64,000 nt of DNA from Blastocystis sp. Blastoise (taxonomy: Eukaryota; Sar; Bigyra; Opalinata; Blastocystidae): NCBI GenBank assembly GCA_039096225.1, contig JBBPEB010000005.1, forward strand, positions 298,501-362,500, given 5' to 3'. Of the stretch, positions 55,278-64,000 are shown in pieces. The translations under genes were made by a program, and so were the position numbers. The notes below the pieces were generated by a model. That model worked only from the letters and a program-made list of their open reading frames with translations, searched no databases and was not told the origin of the DNA. Within the stretch, counting starts at the first letter, position 1. Every line of letters begins with the position of its first letter.

Positions 55278-56405
55278 CAGCAATATATATATATATACCA
55301 GTAGCAGATCGTTTGACACCATTAGGTTCAAACTGAAAGTAGCTGAAACCTTCTGAACCATCATTAGTATAAATAGAGGCTATATATGTAACAGAAATAT
55401 ATTAAGAATTATAATTATTTATTTAAAAATAACAAAATATTTGAGATATTAATAAAAAAACTATATTAAACATATACCAATTAAAAGAAAAATATAGTAT
55501 ATATTTACATAATAAGAAATAATAAATATATACATAAAATAAATTGTCCTTGAAGGAAGGGGAATAATGCATAATATTTTGAAGAGAAAAGTTGATTATA
55601 TAATAAAGAAGTGTCATTATTACCTATATATGCATGAAATAACCGTGGATATTATATATATATAAAGAAAAACATTAAAAAATAATATATATAATATATA
55701 ATAATTATTATATCTTATATATATACATTCAATGGCAATATAGGAAAAGATAAAATGTGAAAAGATACATGTATAATCATTTAAAAATGAATACACGTCA
55801 TCATTAAGAACTCCTAAAGAAAAAAATATGTATATATAAACTAAAAAAAAGAATAATAAAACATACCTTGAATTTTTAAAAGATAAGTTTTTGAAGAATT
55901 TAAAGTAGTTTCGTTAGTAAAATAAGTATAGAAATTTGTGATATTTTCATCATTTGAATTCCATTTTTCTGCATCATAAATGGAAATATTATGATTTTTT
56001 ATATTAGAAAGAAATCTGACTGAAAGAATTTGACTTAATTTATTAAGATGATTTTCAAAAGAAAAACCAAAATAATTAATTATTAAAGAAAATAAAGAAT
56101 TTAACACCGATGAAGAATAATCATCAAGACTCAAGTAGTAATCTTGAACAAATTGAAGAAGTAGTGTGATATCGTTGGCGGGTTGATCTAGATAGCAATC
56201 ATATGTTGTTTTTTCAATTGATGAATGCATTTTCCAAGCCTTTGTCATATAGGAATTAGGATATTGCTCTAATAATTGTTTAGGAACTTGAACATATTGC
56301 TCATCACAGCAAATGAAAGTAACTATACAAGTGATTCAATAATACTATGAATTGTTATATACTGTGACTTTGATTTTCACTAAGAATTTCTTGTTTTTTA
56401 TCCAT
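51717..56405 (-). CDS. BTB-leucine-rich multi-exon protein C
   Basis: Third member of the family and the longest. Start MDKKQEILSENQSH at 56405. After one intron comes a BTB-like domain (ITFICCDEQYVQVPKQLLEQYPNSY...CYLDQPANDITLLLQFVQDYY) in the exon at about 55865-56325. Some 20 short exons of Leu/Ile/Ser-rich sequence follow, each flanked by (AT)n-rich GT-AG introns, in keeping with leucine-rich repeats coded one or two per exon. The end is SADLMKIFPSLSLIIRRLSR, stop TAG at 51717. The linker seen in A and B is less obvious here. Likely a cytosolic adaptor; no enzymatic motif is visible. Exon borders are approximate. Confidence 0.66.
54200..54262. repeat. (ATT)n microsatellite in gene C intron
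   Basis: Interrupted ATT/TTA tract of about 60 bp. It is in the opposite orientation, relative to its gene, to the PKS tracts. Confidence 0.85.
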
Positions 56406-57269
56406 CTAATGAGATATGATAATCAGATTTTTAAAAAGAACATACTTTGTAATATTCGAATACTATAGAGAGAAAGGAAACGTAAAGAAAACAGAAAATA
56501 TAGCAATAATAATGGAATATATTAATAATATTTAAGAAAAATACTATTGAAACGCATTTTTATGAAAACCATAAAAAAAAATGAGTTGACTGACAGTTAT
56601 ATAGTACTTTTTTTAAATTTACTATTTTCTAGAAAGTTTTACTATTCAAGTTTGAAGGATATAATAAGAATTGCAAGTTCTAATAATTTTTTTTTATTTA
56701 GTCTTCACAAAAATTATTTAATTGTTTTGTAAGATAAAAAAAATGTTTTTGAAAAACAATTGAAGCACGTATTATCCGTTTCGTGATTTTCTATGTATTT
56801 TCTATATTCTTCTTGATATCTACAACAATATTCAGAAAACTATGTTACACATTATGAAAAAAACTGAAACTACATTGCTTAGTTTTTCTATTTATTGGAT
56901 TCCTTATACAGATAGAAGTGTAGTCAGACTAAATATAAATGTCTTTTATGTGATTCACTATATATTAAGAAACTAAAACTGAAATTCATATAAAAATTGA
57001 ATTAGTGTAAAAGAATGCTATACGAAAACATAGGTAGATTGATATTATTGTGATTTAAAATTAGTAGAGGTTCATAACTAGGACAATACTTTAATTAAAT
57101 AACCGGCACATTATCATTTTTTTTTCAATTACTCATTCTGGTTCGTATATAATACATAGACGATGCAATAAAATGCTTAATTAAATCACAAAATAAGAAT
57201 TATTAGTATAAATTAAACCATAATTCTTTATAATATCTTTATATACTAAAATAATAAAAAATAAAGTAT
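56406..57269. other. Intergenic, 0.86 kb
   Basis: Upstream of gene C and upstream of the first tRNA. AT-rich. A small open frame at 56547-56732 shows no family resemblance. Confidence 0.5.
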
Positions 57270-57343
57270 GCTTCTGTGGCGCAATTGGATAGCGCACCAG
57301 ACTTCTAATCTGGGGGTTCTGAGTTCAAGTCTCAGCTGGAGCT
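57270..57343 (+). tRNA. tRNA-Arg(TCT)
   Basis: 74 nt folding as a cloverleaf without intron. D stem GCGC/GCGC, anticodon stem CCAGA/TCTGG around loop CTTCTAA (anticodon TCT), T arm CTGAG-TTCAAGT-CTCAG, acceptor GCTTCTG/CTGGAGC with one T-T mismatch, discriminator T. Internal A and B boxes are present. A T-run (CTTTTTATTTTC) follows as polymerase III terminator. It reads AGA, the commonest Arg codon in an AT-rich genome. Confidence 0.97.
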
Positions 57344-57914
57344 TCTCTTTTTATTTTCTTTTTCATTTCTTTTAACATGAATAATACTTCATGACATGTT
57401 TAAGATAGGTCTAAAAGATTGGTTGTTCTATACTCATTATATATCACCCATATGATTTCAAAATAATAGTAACTGTAATGGATTCGATGACGAAAACAAT
57501 GATTTGAACATAAATAACTAATGAAGGTGTATTGGCAACATGTTATTGAACGTAATGAATATATTTTCATAAATAAATAAAACATATATTTGTGGTTTAA
57601 AGAAAAAAACAAACTTCAGACTTTTTTATCAGGGTTTTTTACAAAAAATATTCATTTTTATATTTTTTATTAATGGATAAACAATAAGGGCTATTTTGAT
57701 CATAGATATAATATAAAAACAATTACAGATATATAACAATACTCTAATCGCAAAAATTTCTCTATTTGAAAGAATTATGTTTTTCATTTTGTTAATTTAA
57801 AATTTAAATGATGTATTATCTTTTACCTAACACGATTTTTTGTCTATTTATGGATTCTTTCATTTCTATAATATTCAAAACGAAATCTTAAAAAATAACA
57901 AAATAAAAAAGAGA
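57344..57914. other. Spacer between inverted tRNA genes
   Basis: 571 bp of AT-rich DNA between the 3' ends of the two tRNA-Arg genes. I see no mobile-element remnant; an open frame at 57400-57612 is not protein-like. Confidence 0.55.
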
Positions 57915-57988
57915 AGCTCCAGCTGAGACTTGAACTCAGAACCCCCAGATTAGAAGTCTGGTGCGCTATCCAATTGCGCCACAGAAGC
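57915..57988 (-). tRNA. tRNA-Arg(TCT), inverted copy
   Basis: Identical in all 74 bases to the gene at 57270-57343 and facing it. The similarity continues a few bases into both flanks (ATGCTTCTG at the start, GCTTCTCTTTTT at the end), which points to duplication of a slightly larger unit. A T-run terminator is present. Confidence 0.97.
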
Positions 57989-58573
57989 ATATTATGCTTT
58001 TCTTTATCTTTGTAATTGAGAATACTCTTTATTAACTATCGTTTGTTTTTTCGTTCTTAAAATTTTTTTTTTGTTCAGTTTAGCATATGAATGGCTAATA
58101 TACTTAAGAAGATTATATATTTTGATAAAAATGCATATTTATGCTTGAAGACCTACTCCAAACATTTTTTGTCATTTATTATCTTTAATAGCTATAATTT
58201 TCTCATTATAAATTTTATTTATTTTTGTATATTATATATAGAGTCTATTTCATATGATTGGCTATAATGAATAATCAATGCAGAATCAAATATGAATTTA
58301 TTTTTAAAAGACAAAGTGGATAAAAGAGCATGAAAATTATTTATGAACATGAAAAACGTGTCGTTAGGTGACATATTATATAAATTAAATGCTGTCTTGT
58401 GACTTGAGTAATTATATATGCATATATTAAATTTTTATATATTGAACAGAACACATTGATAAAAGAATAGTGAAACACATAAAAAGAAAAATTATTTGTG
58501 TTGAAAGAATATAAAAAATTAATAAATTAAAAATAATATAGAAAAGAATGTATATATATATATATTAAAATAT
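57989..58573. other. Intergenic, 0.58 kb
   Basis: Upstream flank of the minus-strand tRNA and 3' flank of the RING gene. AT-rich; nothing recognised. Confidence 0.55.

Positions 58574-64000
<5,427 letters not shown>

Overview
The window is nuclear DNA of a very AT-rich eukaryote, probably a protist. By eye it is well above 75% A+T. Genes are split by many short introns, usually GTATAT...TATAG, full of (AT)n and (AAT)n microsatellites. A multi-exon type I polyketide synthase, a copine, BTB-TLDc proteins, poly-asparagine runs and a close inverted tRNA pair recall slime moulds and other Amoebozoa. The usual intron donor (GTATAT) and the AT-AC introns do not look like Dictyostelium discoideum, and an early-branching fungus is not excluded. 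No species is claimed. Most genes had to be assembled exon by exon, because single open frames cover only fragments.

Layout. 1-8168 (-): a highly reducing iterative polyketide synthase (KS-AT-DH-core-ER-KR), cut by the left edge. 9263-12427 (-): a copine of about 647 residues with three non-GT introns that look U12-type. 12691-14421 (+): BTB-TLDc protein 1. 15799-17295 (+): a helical, MIT-like protein. 18526-18627 (+): a 33-residue lysine-rich peptide gene with strikingly GC-rich codons. 19259-20779 (-): a BTB-TLDc pseudogene. 22310-26323 (-): BTB-leucine-rich gene A. 28328-29219 (-): a Ras/Rab-like GTPase. 30909-34017 (-): an XPG/asteroid-like nuclease. 34595-35544 (+): a DUF1648-type membrane protein of bacterial style. 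36020-37707 (-): a type II membrane glycosyltransferase-like protein. 39386-41428 (-) and 49736-51437 (+): an inverted pair of Pro/Asn-rich four-helix membrane protein genes. Between them lie BTB-TLDc protein 3 (42468-44187, +) and BTB-leucine-rich gene B (44581 to about 48380, -). 51717-56405 (-): BTB-leucine-rich gene C. 57270-57343 and 57915-57988: two identical tRNA-Arg(TCT) genes facing each other. 58574-64000 (-): a sacsin-like giant protein ending in a RING finger, cut by the right edge.

The genes do not form one pathway. The main signal is mechanistic: at least five introns (three in the copine, one in each membrane-protein copy) start with ATATC, carry CTTAAT/CTTTAA-type branch sites close to their 3' ends, and end in AC or AG, as expected of the minor (U12) spliceosome. 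Further signals are a recurrent GC-rich near-palindrome (TTCCCRYGGGAA-like), a local BTB-domain gene family, a partial gene conversion between inverted duplicates, and the small GC-rich peptide gene.
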